From the NCBI RefSeq assembly GCF_900106835.1, contig NZ_FNNR01000003.1:382381-446380 (forward strand): a stretch of DNA of 64,000 nucleotides, in the 5' to 3' direction. Position 1 is the stretch's first letter. Every line of letters starts with the position of its first letter. Source of the stretch: Arthrobacter sp. cf158 (GTDB taxonomy: Bacteria > Actinomycetota > Actinomycetes > Actinomycetales > Micrococcaceae). Below the pieces are notes generated by a model that was given only the letters and a program-made list of their open reading frames with translations, was not told the DNA's origin and searched no databases. The position numbers and the translations under genes were made by a program. Shown piece after piece: positions 15,219 to 23,358 of this stretch.

Positions 15219-15264
15219 GCACAACATCGGGGCAACGCCGCCCACTACTTCCGCAGGAGGAACC

Positions 15265-16503
15265 ATGACCACCGCACAGCAGACCCAACGGCCAACCTCT
15301 GCCGAGTTGGACGCCGCCGATCCTCTCGCCTCCCAGCGTGATGCCTTCTACACGCCCGACGCCGATCAACTGGCCTCGTACCTCGACGGGAACTCATTGG
15401 GACGCCCGTTGAAGGTTACGGCAGCGAACCTTGCCTCCTTCGTCCACGACGCCTGGGGCAGCCGGCTGATCCGCGGCTGGGATGAGCAGTGGATGGATGA
15501 GCCTACCGCTGTGGGTGACCGCATTGGCGAAGTGGTACTCGGCGCTGCCCCCGGGCAGACCACTGTTGGCGACTCCACGTCCGTCATGCTGTACAAGATG
15601 ATTCGTGCCGCCGTGGACGCCCAACCTGGTCGGGATGAAATCATCATTGACCGCGACAACTTCCCCACCGACCGGTTCATCATCGAAGGCATCGCCAAGG
15701 AACGCGGAGCAACCATCAGGTGGATCGCCGCCAATCCCGCCAGCGGTGTCCGGGTTGAAGACCTGGACGGGCTGCTTGGCGAGCGGACTGCCGTGGTGGT
15801 CCTCAGCCATGTGGCCTACCGCTCGGGATTCCTGGCAGATGCCAAGGGGATCACCGCCAAGGTGCGTCAAGCCGGGGCCCTCATGCTGTGGGACCTCTGC
15901 CACTCCGTTGGCTCGGTGCCCCTGGAGCTGGACGAATGGGGAGTTGACCTCGCCGTGGGCTGCACCTACAAGTATCTCAACGGCGGGCCGGGCTCGCCCG
16001 CCTTCGCCTACGTGAACTCGTCGCAGCAAGACCGTTTGCAGCAGCCGATCTGGGGTTGGATGGGTGCCGATAATCCGTTTGGGATGACGGACGCCTACCG
16101 GCCGGCTCAGGGCATGCGCCGTTTCATCACAGGAACCCCGCCGGTCCTGGCCATGCAGCCACTCAAGGACATGGTGGAACTGATCGCCTCTGTGGGCATG
16201 GACGCCGTTCGTGGGAAGTCCATCAAGCTCACCGAGTACGCCATTGCTCTGTCCGAAGAACTCCTGGTACCGCTGGGCGCCCAAATCGTCAGTCCCCGGG
16301 ATCCGGCTGAGCGTGGCTCGCACATCACTGTGGACCACCCCCTCTTCGCGGATGTCACTGCCAAACTGTGGGAGAAGGGCGTCATTCCCGACTTCCGCCC
16401 CCCGCACGGCTTGCGTATTGGCTTGTCGCCCTTGAGCACCAGTTACGCCGAGGTTGAGCTGGGAGTGGCTGCCATCCGCGACGCGCTCTCCGAGCTGCTG
16501 TGA
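15265..16503 (+). CDS. kynU: Kynureninase
   Basis: Kynureninase cleaves L-kynurenine to anthranilate and alanine using PLP. The 412-residue protein has the expected fold-type I layout. It shows YLDGNSLGRP near the N-terminus, the phosphate-binding DSTSVMLYKM, the Asp of LMLWDLCHSVGSVPL that contacts the PLP ring, and the Schiff-base Lys in GCTYKYLNGGPGSPAF. GGAGG lies 5 bases before the ATG. With kynA it forms a route from tryptophan to anthranilate. The next gene, a PaaX-type regulator, begins 7 bases after the stop and may control the pair. Confidence 0.96.
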   Translation: MTTAQQTQRPTSAELDAADPLASQRDAFYTPDADQLASYLDGNSLGRPLKVTAANLASFVHDAWGSRLIRGWDEQWMDEPTAVGDRIGEVVLGAAPGQTTVGDSTSVMLYKMIRAAVDAQPGRDEIIIDRDNFPTDRFIIEGIAKERGATIRWIAANPASGVRVEDLDGLLGERTAVVVLSHVAYRSGFLADAKGITAKVRQAGALMLWDLCHSVGSVPLELDEWGVDLAVGCTYKYLNGGPGSPAFAYVNSSQQDRLQQPIWGWMGADNPFGMTDAYRPAQGMRRFITGTPPVLAMQPLKDMVELIASVGMDAVRGKSIKLTEYAIALSEELLVPLGAQIVSPRDPAERGSHITVDHPLFADVTAKLWEKGVIPDFRPPHGLRIGLSPLSTSYAEVELGVAAIRDALSELL

Positions 16504-16510
16504 GCCGGGG

Positions 16511-17374
16511 ATGAGTTCCGTTCTTGACGACATGGACTCCCGGCCCGGGAGTACTACGTCATTGCTGCGTACCGTCGTAGGCCTGTATCTGCGCGACGCC
16601 GGTGGTTGGATGTCCGCCAAGGACATTGTGACGCTGATGGAGGCCCTGGGCACGTCCGGGACAGTCACCCGGACGGCCCTGGGCCGCCTGCGCAAAAAGG
16701 ATGTGGTGTTGCAGGAGGCCCGTGACGGCGTCCCCGGATTTACCCTGACTGATGGTGCCGCCGGCATGCTGGCCCGGGGCGACCGCCGGATTTACAACCC
16801 CCGGAGCATGTCTGCACAGGATCCCTGGTGCTTGATCTCTTTCTCCATCCCTGAAACGGAACGGGAAAAGAGGCACCAGCTGCGGCGCAGGCTCCATTGG
16901 ATCGGTTGCGGGACGGTGGCGGCAGGGCTGTGGATCTGCCCCGATTCCTTGCGCGGGGAAGTGGAGGAAATCCTGGCCGACCTTGGCCTGCGGGACTTGA
17001 CCACCATCTTCGTGACGGAAGCACCGCTGGTAGGTGGCAGCCTCCAGGACGCCGCGTCCAAGTGGTGGGACCTGGAAGCCGTGGCCACTCTGCACAGGGA
17101 CTTTATCGACGAGCACAGCGCGGCCGTTCCCCTGCAAGGGGCTGCTGCCGTGGAACCTGACTCCGGGGCCTTTGCCACGTATGTCCAGTGCATTGACCGA
17201 TGGCGGATCATTCCCTACCTCGACCCCGGGCTGCCGGCAGCATTCCTGCCTGCGGATTGGCCCGGGGCCGAGGGAACACGGTTGTTCAACAGGATCGTGG
17301 CTGCCTACGCCGAACCAAGTGCGGAGTTCGTGCGCAGTACGTTGGGTGAAAGCGCCGTGGTTACGGTCTCCTGA
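16511..17374 (+). CDS. PaaX family transcriptional regulator
   Basis: The protein is about 287 residues from the ATG at 16511, which is the right length for PaaX. The N-terminal winged helix (LLRTVVGLYLRDAGGWMSAKDI and SGTVTRTALGRLRKKDVV) is followed by the PaaX central domain (WCLISFSIPETEREKRHQLRRRL) and the C-terminal domain (YVQCIDRWRIIPYLDPGLP). PaaX of E. coli represses phenylacetate genes and responds to phenylacetyl-CoA. Here it sits directly behind kynA-kynU, so anthraniloyl-CoA or another aromatic CoA ester is a possible effector; this is inference. Its 3' end overlaps the convergent transporter gene by 14 bases. Confidence 0.85.
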   Translation: MSSVLDDMDSRPGSTTSLLRTVVGLYLRDAGGWMSAKDIVTLMEALGTSGTVTRTALGRLRKKDVVLQEARDGVPGFTLTDGAAGMLARGDRRIYNPRSMSAQDPWCLISFSIPETEREKRHQLRRRLHWIGCGTVAAGLWICPDSLRGEVEEILADLGLRDLTTIFVTEAPLVGGSLQDAASKWWDLEAVATLHRDFIDEHSAAVPLQGAAAVEPDSGAFATYVQCIDRWRIIPYLDPGLPAAFLPADWPGAEGTRLFNRIVAAYAEPSAEFVRSTLGESAVVTVS

Positions 17375-18715
17375 TTCCCACCCCGCGCCAGTAGGACTCG
17401 CCGAGCTCTTCGAGAGGGGTCTTGGCCGTCTCCCTCGAGAAGAAGGCGGCCACACCCGCAATCACCATGCACAGGACCGCGAAACTGGCTACGGGCAACC
17501 AGCCGTCATGGCCTTTGCCCAGCAGCAGCCCGGCGATCAAGGGGGCAAAGCCAGCCACCACCAAGCCCAACTGGTTGCCCAGGGCCATGCCGGAGTACCG
17601 CACCGGCGCCGCAAAGAGTTCCGCAAAGTACGCAGGCCAGATTCCGTTGAAGCAGGAATAGAGCAACGTCATATTGACGAATGCCGCAACAAACACCAGC
17701 AGGATGTTGCCAGTAGACAGTGTCCAGAAGTAGGCGAAGATCGTCACCGAGCAACCGATGGCAGCCGTCAGGAGGAGTGGCCGCCTCCCCACCTTGTCCG
17801 AGAGTTTGGCTGTCAGTGGCATCACGAACATCGACAACCCGATGGCCACCGCGTTGACGGTCAGGATCGAGGCCTTGTCGAAACCAGCCGAATTGGTGGC
17901 ATAGGACAAGCCGAACACCGTAAAGATGGTCTGCATGACGGACATGATGGACATCCCGGCTACGCGTGCCACGTCCGCCGATTGGAAACGCAGCACCTCC
18001 CGAAGCGGCATGGGAGCAACGGCCCGGCGGTCCTTCGCTTCCTCGAACACCGGCGTCTCATCCAAATGGGTCCGCACCCAGTAGGCGATGGCCAGAACCA
18101 CGATGGACAACCAGAACGGCACACGCCAACCCCAGGTCATCAGGGCTTCGGTGGGCAGCGCTGCTACGGGGATGAAGACGAGGGTGGCCAGGACCATCCC
18201 GGAGGCGTAGCCGGTCATGACGAAACTGGTGAAGAAGCCGCGGCGGCCTTCAGGAGAGTGCTCCAACGTAAGAGTTGAAGCACCTGCCGACTCCGCACCG
18301 GCAGAGAAGCCCTGTGCCAGGCGTCCGATCACCAACAGGATGGGGGCCCATACGCCGATCTGGCTGTAGCTGGGCAGGAATCCGATGCCCAGGGAAGCCA
18401 ACCCCATGACGCCCAGGGTGATGAGCAGTATTTTCTTCCGGCCCAGTTTGTCGCCGAAATGGCCCATGACCAGGCCACCCACGGGACGTGCCACGTAGGC
18501 CACCCCAAAGGTCGCAAAAGCGCCAATCAGGCCTACCGAGGGGTCTTCAGACGGGAAGAACAGCGGACCGAAGACCAGCGCTGCAGCTGAGCCATAGATG
18601 CTGAGCCATAGATAAAGAAGTCGTAGTACTCCAGGGTGCTACCCAGAAAAGAAGCAAGAGCCGCTTTTCCAGGAGTTTTGCGCAGCGTTGTTGACTGCCG
18701 GGTTGTGATTGACAT
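17361..18715 (-). pseudogene. MHS-type MFS transporter broken by a 14-bp tandem duplication
   Basis: This is a metabolite:H+ symporter of the MHS family (ShiA/ProP-like). The first ~40 codons (from ATG 18715) read correctly through [18 protein letters not shown]. The frame then shifts at 18586-18613, where the 14 bases GCTGAGCCATAGAT occur twice in perfect tandem. As read, translation stops at 18533 after 60 residues. Deleting one copy restores one frame of 446 residues ([13 protein letters not shown] leading into FGVAYVARPVGGLVMGHFGDKLGRKK). The rest is intact, with twelve helices and normal MFS motifs. The break is therefore recent, reversible by slippage, or a sequencing error. It is the last gene of the SDR/flavoprotein cluster. 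Confidence 0.9.
18586..18613. repeat. Perfect 14-bp tandem duplication (2 copies)
   Basis: Copies GCTGAGCCATAGAT lie at 18586-18599 and 18600-18613. Fourteen is not a multiple of three, so the duplication shifts the reading frame of the transporter gene around it. Removal of either copy restores the frame. Confidence 0.97.
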
Positions 18716-18754
18716 GGCTATTCTCCTTCGAATGGCACAGTTCGCTGATCGCAG

Positions 18755-19045
18755 CTAGAGCGGAAAATCAACGGCAATGATCTGCTCGCTGTTGGGAAAC
18801 GAGTACACCTTGAGGGGTTCATGCAGTGGGTGGGTGTTGTACACCTCGATGTCCTCTGCCGAGGCGAAGTCAGCCACAATCGCATAGTCGAAGGAACGGC
18901 GATGCTGGAGGACGTCGGCTCCGTGCGTGAGCTTCAAGAGCCCCGGAATGTTGCCGTCCATCCGATTCAGGCCCGCAATCCACGCGGCCTTGTCCGCCGG
19001 AGGGAAGTCCGGTTTGAATTTGAAGAGCACGGCGTGGCGGATCAT
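18755..19045 (-). CDS. Dabb (stress-responsive A/B barrel) domain protein
   Basis: The 96-residue protein is a single dimeric alpha/beta barrel (Dabb) domain: MIRHAVLFKFKPDF at the start, the conserved SFDYAIVADFASAEDIEVYNTHPLHEPL in the second half. Such proteins serve as small enzymes or accessory proteins in aromatic and polyketide pathways; no reaction can be assigned. Its ATG overlaps the stop of the flavoprotein gene (ATGA at 19045-19042), which suggests a joint role in the same pathway. Confidence 0.85.
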   Translation of the reverse strand: MIRHAVLFKFKPDFPPADKAAWIAGLNRMDGNIPGLLKLTHGADVLQHRRSFDYAIVADFASAEDIEVYNTHPLHEPLKVYSFPNSEQIIAVDFPL

Positions 19046-20706
19046 GCTCCAACTCCGGCGGTAGCGGGTACAGGCACATACTCGGCTGGCTGGCCGGCAA
19101 CGGTCCGGCCCGCAAGGTATCCCATGGTCATGATGGGCCCCAAGGTAGCGCCGGCACCGGGGTAACCGGCGGCGTAGGCGTTCTCGGTAGTGTTGCCGGC
19201 AGCGAAGAGTCCGGGGATCGGCTCCCCGTCCACGTCCAGAACCCGGGCGAGGCCGTCAGTGGCTACTCCCCCGTTGCTGCCAAATGCCCCGTTGACTACT
19301 TCCATGGCATAGAACGGACCTGTGTGCAGAGGACCCAGCGACGGGTTGGGCCAAGGGCACTCGTCATCGCCCCAGTACTGGTCGTAAGCGCTCTCTCCGC
19401 GGCCGAAGTCAGGGTCTTCGCCCTTCACCGCGTACTCGTTGAAACGGCCTACGGTTGCTTCGAGATTCGCTGCGGGAACACCCATCCGGGCAGCGAGTTG
19501 GTGCAGGGTGGGAGCCTCGATCAGGTAGTCGGGTGTTGGCTGGCCGGCCCGGTGCGCCAGGACGCCGTACCGCTCCAGATAGCTGTGATCGAACACTACG
19601 TGTGCAGGCGTGTTCAGTGTCTGGTTGTTGGGCGAATCCCAGGACTGCAGGCAGCGGGCGAGGTCGTTGTAATTCTGTGACTCGTTGGCGAAGCGGCGTC
19701 CGTGGCGGTTGACCATCAGCGAGCCCGGCCCTTGGCGTTCGAAGCGGAGCAGCGTGCCTACGGGGGCGCCGTCCCTGGTGTCCCCCGTGACGGCCATGGG
19801 CGCCCACCAGGCTTCACGCGTACCACGGGTTTGCGCCCCAACCCGCTGGGCCATCTTGAGGCCGTCCCCGGTATTCGATGGGGGTGAACACATGATGTAG
19901 AGGCGTGAGGCCAGGAGTGAATCGGCCAAGGCCTTGTCCCATTCGAATCCTCCGGTGGCCAGGACCACACCGTCGTTGGCGTGGAAAGTTTCACCCGACT
20001 CGAGTTGGACGCCCACTACCCTACCGGCGTCGAGCATTAACCGGTGCCCGCGGGCACCGGCCACCAGCGCAACGCCGTCGCGGACCAGGCTGGCCAACAG
20101 CATGGCCACCAGCGCCTGACCTTTGGCAACAAGTCCCTGCTCCTGCCGCTGGTTCAACTCCTCCCAGGGAAACTTGGTGAACGCTCCCCAAGTCTCGTAT
20201 TCCTGCATGGTGAATGGCGCACGCCCGTCAGAGCGCACGTGGACCGCCAGGTCACCGAGAGCTTCACGGATGCTGAACAGTTCGGGTTCAACAGTCCGTC
20301 CGCCTTCCACGGAACCTGGCAAGTCCTGGCGGTAGTCCGGAAAGTTGTCGAGGAAAATGAAGCGGACGCCGCATTCATCCTCGGTGAAACTGAGCATGGT
20401 ATCTCCGTAGTTCAGCGCAGCGTCCAGGAGCTCTTCACGGCTGCGGCCGCGGGCCACGGCCCGGACGTACTGCGCCGCGGCCTCCTTGGAGTCACGCAGC
20501 CCCGCCTCGCGGGCATGGTGGTTGTCTGCCACCCAGAGCATGCCGCCTGAAACGGCTGACGTGCCGCCCAGCAATTCGGTTTTTTCAAGCACGACGACGG
20601 ACTTGCCGCCCCGTGCGGCTGTCGCCGCTGCGGTCAGCGCGCCTGCGCCGGAACCGACAACAACGACGTCGTAGGTCCCGGAAGGTGTTCCGTTCAGGAA
20701 CTTCAT
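19042..20706 (-). CDS. FAD-dependent oxidoreductase, KstD/fumarate-reductase-like
   Basis: The protein is about 554 residues. The FAD-binding Rossmann motif is at the N-terminus (YDVVVVGSGAGALTAAATAA, with Glu in VVLEK), and the second FAD motif is near the C-terminus (IPGLFAAGNTTENAYAAGYPGAGATLG). SAVSGGMLWV and the GGFEW turn are typical of the 3-ketosteroid delta-1-dehydrogenase/flavocytochrome c family, which desaturate next to a carbonyl. A steroid or terpenoid ketone is a plausible substrate but not shown. The ATG at 20706 is preceded by GAGAGGC; an ATG five codons upstream (20721) is possible. It lies between the SDR and Dabb genes. Confidence 0.85.
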   Translation of the reverse strand: MKFLNGTPSGTYDVVVVGSGAGALTAAATAARGGKSVVVLEKTELLGGTSAVSGGMLWVADNHHAREAGLRDSKEAAAQYVRAVARGRSREELLDAALNYGDTMLSFTEDECGVRFIFLDNFPDYRQDLPGSVEGGRTVEPELFSIREALGDLAVHVRSDGRAPFTMQEYETWGAFTKFPWEELNQRQEQGLVAKGQALVAMLLASLVRDGVALVAGARGHRLMLDAGRVVGVQLESGETFHANDGVVLATGGFEWDKALADSLLASRLYIMCSPPSNTGDGLKMAQRVGAQTRGTREAWWAPMAVTGDTRDGAPVGTLLRFERQGPGSLMVNRHGRRFANESQNYNDLARCLQSWDSPNNQTLNTPAHVVFDHSYLERYGVLAHRAGQPTPDYLIEAPTLHQLAARMGVPAANLEATVGRFNEYAVKGEDPDFGRGESAYDQYWGDDECPWPNPSLGPLHTGPFYAMEVVNGAFGSNGGVATDGLARVLDVDGEPIPGLFAAGNTTENAYAAGYPGAGATLGPIMTMGYLAGRTVAGQPAEYVPVPATAGVGA

Positions 20707-20760
20707 GGTGTTGCCTCTCATGGGAAAGATGTGGGTTTGTTATGGAAAGGAATGAGGTGC

Positions 20761-21546
20761 TCAGACGGCCGTGTAGCCGCCGTCGATGACCAGCTCGGAG
20801 CCGGTGGTGAACCGGGATTCGTCGGAGGCCAGATAGAGGACTCCGTAGGCGATTTCATCGGGCTCGCCCTGGCGTGGGAGCGGATTTCCACCAACAAGCT
20901 GCTGGTAGTAGGCCTCAGCTCCGATGTCCGATTGCTCTGCCGAGTGGCGGCTCATCCTGGTGTTCATCGAACCGGGGTGGATGGAGTTCACCCGTATGCC
21001 ATACGTGCCGTAGGCTGCGGCATCTGACTTGCTCAAGAGCCGGACCGCCCCTTTGGTGGCGTGATACAGCGGCACGTTGCGTCCGCCGGTCAAACCGTGA
21101 ATGGACGAAAAATTGATGATGCTGCCGGCCTGCTTTTCGATCATGGCCGGAATAATGTGTTTGGTCAGGAGCCAGACTCCTTTGACGTTGACATCAAAGA
21201 TGGCGTTGAAATCATCCGTGGTGGCGGTGTGGCTGGCTCCTGCGGGGCCAATAATTCCGGCCGCATTGACCAGGACATCCGGCACGCCGAGTTCGGCAGT
21301 GAGCTGCCGGACAACCTCGGCCACGCTGGCTTCGTTGGTGACGTCCACGGCGTACTCTGTGATCCCGGGGTAGCTGGCCGGGGAGTGGGTTTCAGCCCGG
21401 TCCAGGCTGGCGACAGTTGCTCCGTGATCGGCCAGCAGGCGGGCAGTTGCTCCGCCGAGGTCTCCCCTGCCGCCGGTGACCACGGCCACCTTGCCAGCCA
21501 CCCGCGCGGCGCCTGCTTGTCTACCAGCCAACGTTGTTGTGTCCAT
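20761..21546 (-). CDS. Short-chain dehydrogenase/reductase
   Basis: A classical SDR of about 261 residues. The cofactor motif is TGGRGDLGGATARLL, an Asp after the second strand (VASLDRA) suggests NAD preference, and NAAG is intact. The catalytic set is Ser in NFSSIHG and the YHATK motif. SDRs of this type oxidise secondary alcohols. The ATG at 21546 is chosen because AGGAGG lies just upstream. The gene heads the run SDR - flavoprotein - Dabb - transporter, so an alcohol-to-ketone step before desaturation is a reasonable guess. Confidence 0.88.
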   Translation of the reverse strand: MDTTTLAGRQAGAARVAGKVAVVTGGRGDLGGATARLLADHGATVASLDRAETHSPASYPGITEYAVDVTNEASVAEVVRQLTAELGVPDVLVNAAGIIGPAGASHTATTDDFNAIFDVNVKGVWLLTKHIIPAMIEKQAGSIINFSSIHGLTGGRNVPLYHATKGAVRLLSKSDAAAYGTYGIRVNSIHPGSMNTRMSRHSAEQSDIGAEAYYQQLVGGNPLPRQGEPDEIAYGVLYLASDESRFTTGSELVIDGGYTAV

Positions 21547-21665
21547 GACGAACTCCTCCTGCCGCGGCATTGCGGCTGCTGAACTCTGAGTAAGGCGCAG
21601 GGCAGCACGGAACAGGGCCTATGGGCCGCAAAGTGTGGTTACCGGGCGAACTGCCCTGCTGGATT

Positions 21666-21692
21666 CCACTCTGCCAGCGGACTTGTGAGTGG
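21666..21692. promoter_or_regulatory. Possible operator in front of the SDR operon
   Basis: CCACTC (21666-21671) and GAGTGG (21687-21692) form a short inverted repeat in the 173-base gap between the IclR gene and the SDR gene. It could be a site for the neighbouring IclR-type regulator. The match is short and unsupported by a known consensus. Confidence 0.25.
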
Positions 21693-21719
21693 CACCACAG
21701 GGTTACCGATGAACGGGAA

Positions 21720-22514
21720 TTAGAAGTTGCCGTTGCTTTGGCGGAGGGCACCTTTGAGTTCGTCGCGCCAACCCAAGGCACGGGAGATGCCGCGTGCAGC
21801 GGTCATCAGGACCGGCACACGCGCCGCAGCGTTTTCCTCGTTCCGGGGCACAACAACGCTCAGTGCGGCCACCACGGTGTTGGTCCTGTCAAAAACGGGG
21901 ACTGCAATTCCACTGGACTCCGGGACGATAATTCCGGGCATGGAAGCAAAACCGCGCTGCCGTATATTGGCCAAATGGCGTCGGAGTTCGGTGGGGCTGG
22001 TCAACGTCGCATCCGTGAATTTCTCCAGCGTCCGCGACAGGAAAAGGTCCTGGTACGCCGGCGATGAATGGGCCAGCAGCACCAACCCGGAGGACGTTCC
22101 GTGGACCGGTAGCCGGCCCGCCACCTTGGTGATATCCACCATCGAGTCGCGGGAACCGATCCGCTCGATGTAAAGCACCTCGTCCGAATCCAGGATCCCC
22201 AGCGTGGTGGAGTGCTGGACCACCGACTGAACGTCCTCCATGAACGGCAGGGCAGCTTCGCGAAGGCCCACCATGCGTGAACTCCGGGAGACCAGTTCCC
22301 AGAGCCGCGTGCCAATTCGAACCTCGGCGTTGGGTTCGCGTTCCAACAGCCCTTCGGCAAGGAGTTCGTCCACCAGCCGGTACGTGGTGGTGACCGGAAG
22401 TCCTGACCGTCGGGCCAAGGTAGCAACACTCATGGTGCGGTGACCGTCGTCGAACGCTCCCACCAGCCGGACGACGCGGCGGATGACCGACTCACCCGAC
22501 GACGAGTTGGCCAC
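21720..22514 (-). CDS. IclR family transcriptional regulator
   Basis: The 264-residue protein has the IclR layout: an N-terminal winged helix (VIRRVVRLVGAFDD, TMSVATLARRSGLPVTTTYRLVDEL) and a C-terminal ligand-binding GAF-like domain (SVVQHSTTLGILDSDEVLYIERI, LPVHGTSSGLVLLAH, GIIVPESSGIAVPVFD). It starts with GTG at 22514, one base after the stop of the GntR gene. GGAGG lies inside the end of that gene, so the two are translationally coupled. It lies upstream of the SDR/flavoprotein cluster on the same strand and is its most likely regulator. Confidence 0.9.
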   Translation of the reverse strand: MANSSSGESVIRRVVRLVGAFDDGHRTMSVATLARRSGLPVTTTYRLVDELLAEGLLEREPNAEVRIGTRLWELVSRSSRMVGLREAALPFMEDVQSVVQHSTTLGILDSDEVLYIERIGSRDSMVDITKVAGRLPVHGTSSGLVLLAHSSPAYQDLFLSRTLEKFTDATLTSPTELRRHLANIRQRGFASMPGIIVPESSGIAVPVFDRTNTVVAALSVVVPRNEENAAARVPVLMTAARGISRALGWRDELKGALRQSNGNF

Positions 22515-22515
22515 C

Positions 22516-23238
22516 TCAGCCTCCGGACTTCACGCGGGAGACGAACCGGAACCTGTCTCCCCGAAACGAGCTGCGTGTCCATTCCACTGGAACACCTGCC
22601 GCGTCACGGGCCAGGCGGTGAACCAACAGCAGGGGTGCCCCCATCTCGATGCCCAGCAGCCGCACATCCTCCGGCCCGGCAAGTGCCGTCTCCACGGTGT
22701 CCTCGACGTCGGCGATTCGAACCCCGTAGACATCGGCCAGCACGGCATAGAGCGAGCCGGCCTTGGCCAGACTGGACTTAAACCTCGGGAGCCTGCCTGG
22801 CAGCCAGGCGATCTCGTGGGCCAAGGGCTCCCCGTCGATCAGGCGGATGCGTTCCAGCCTGGTGACCGGATCGCCTTGGTCAAGGCCCAAATGGGCTGCA
22901 ACCCCGGCATCGGATTTGACCACTTCCAAGGCAATGAGCCTGGAGTCCGGCCTCAGGCCCTGCGTACGGGCGTCGTCGGAAAATGACGTCAACTGCCGGA
23001 CGTGTGTCACTTTTGGAGGTGCCACAAACGTTCCATGCCCCTGGATGCGGCCCAGCTTTCCCTCCGCCACGAGCTCGCTGATGGCCTGCCGGACTGTGGT
23101 GCGGGATGTCGCGTACTTTTCTGCGAGTGCCCGCTCCGTGGGGATGAGAGTTCCCGGCTGGAGTCCTGCAATCAGCCCCAGCACCTCGGTCTTGAGGAGG
23201 TAATACTTGGGGGTCGCCGGCGCGACATCTGTGGACAT
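22516..23238 (-). CDS. GntR/HutC family regulator, DasR/NagR-like
   Basis: The protein is about 240 residues from the ATG at 23238 (MSTDVAPATPKYY); ATGs at 23247 and 23265 are alternatives. The N-terminal GntR winged helix is clear (LIPTERALAEKYATSRTTVRQAISELVAEGKLGRIQGHGTFVA), followed by a UTRA effector domain (PDSRLIALEVV, VTRLERIRLIDGEPLAHEI, LLVHRLARDAAGVPVEW). DasR and NagR of this group bind amino-sugar phosphates and the dre operator TGGTCTAGACCA. Two close matches lie directly upstream. The divergent permease and kinase genes are the likely targets. Confidence 0.88.
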   Translation of the reverse strand: MSTDVAPATPKYYLLKTEVLGLIAGLQPGTLIPTERALAEKYATSRTTVRQAISELVAEGKLGRIQGHGTFVAPPKVTHVRQLTSFSDDARTQGLRPDSRLIALEVVKSDAGVAAHLGLDQGDPVTRLERIRLIDGEPLAHEIAWLPGRLPRFKSSLAKAGSLYAVLADVYGVRIADVEDTVETALAGPEDVRLLGIEMGAPLLLVHRLARDAAGVPVEWTRSSFRGDRFRFVSRVKSGG

Positions 23239-23251
23239 ATTGGACATCCTA

Positions 23252-23305
23252 CTTGTAGACAACATCATTGGTCTATGCCAATCTTGGCAGGTTGGTCTAA
23301 ACCAG
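23252..23305. promoter_or_regulatory. dre-like operators between the GntR regulator and the sugar permease
   Basis: TTGGTCTATGCCAA (23268-23281) and TTGGTCTAAACCAG (23292-23305) match the DasR/NagR dre core TGGTCTAGACCA at 10 and 11 of 12 positions. Their centres are 24 bases apart, about two helical turns. A weaker copy, CTTGTAGACAA at 23252-23262, is the reverse form. All lie in the 120-base divergent promoter region. Confidence 0.7.
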
Positions 23306-23358
23306 TTCCGGAAGCATTCCGGCAAGACCCTACTTTTCCACAGATCCAAGGGACAAAG

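Noticed and set aside
14325..15272. Minus-strand frame opposite kynA
   Set aside because: Shadow of a clear tryptophan 2,3-dioxygenase gene.
15394..16767. Minus-strand frame opposite kynU and paaX-like gene
   Set aside because: Covers two real genes; His- and Gly-rich composition without motifs.
17034..18278. Plus-strand frame opposite the transporter pseudogene
   Set aside because: No domain; His/Gln/Arg-rich shadow. The minus strand keeps twelve helices in one frame.
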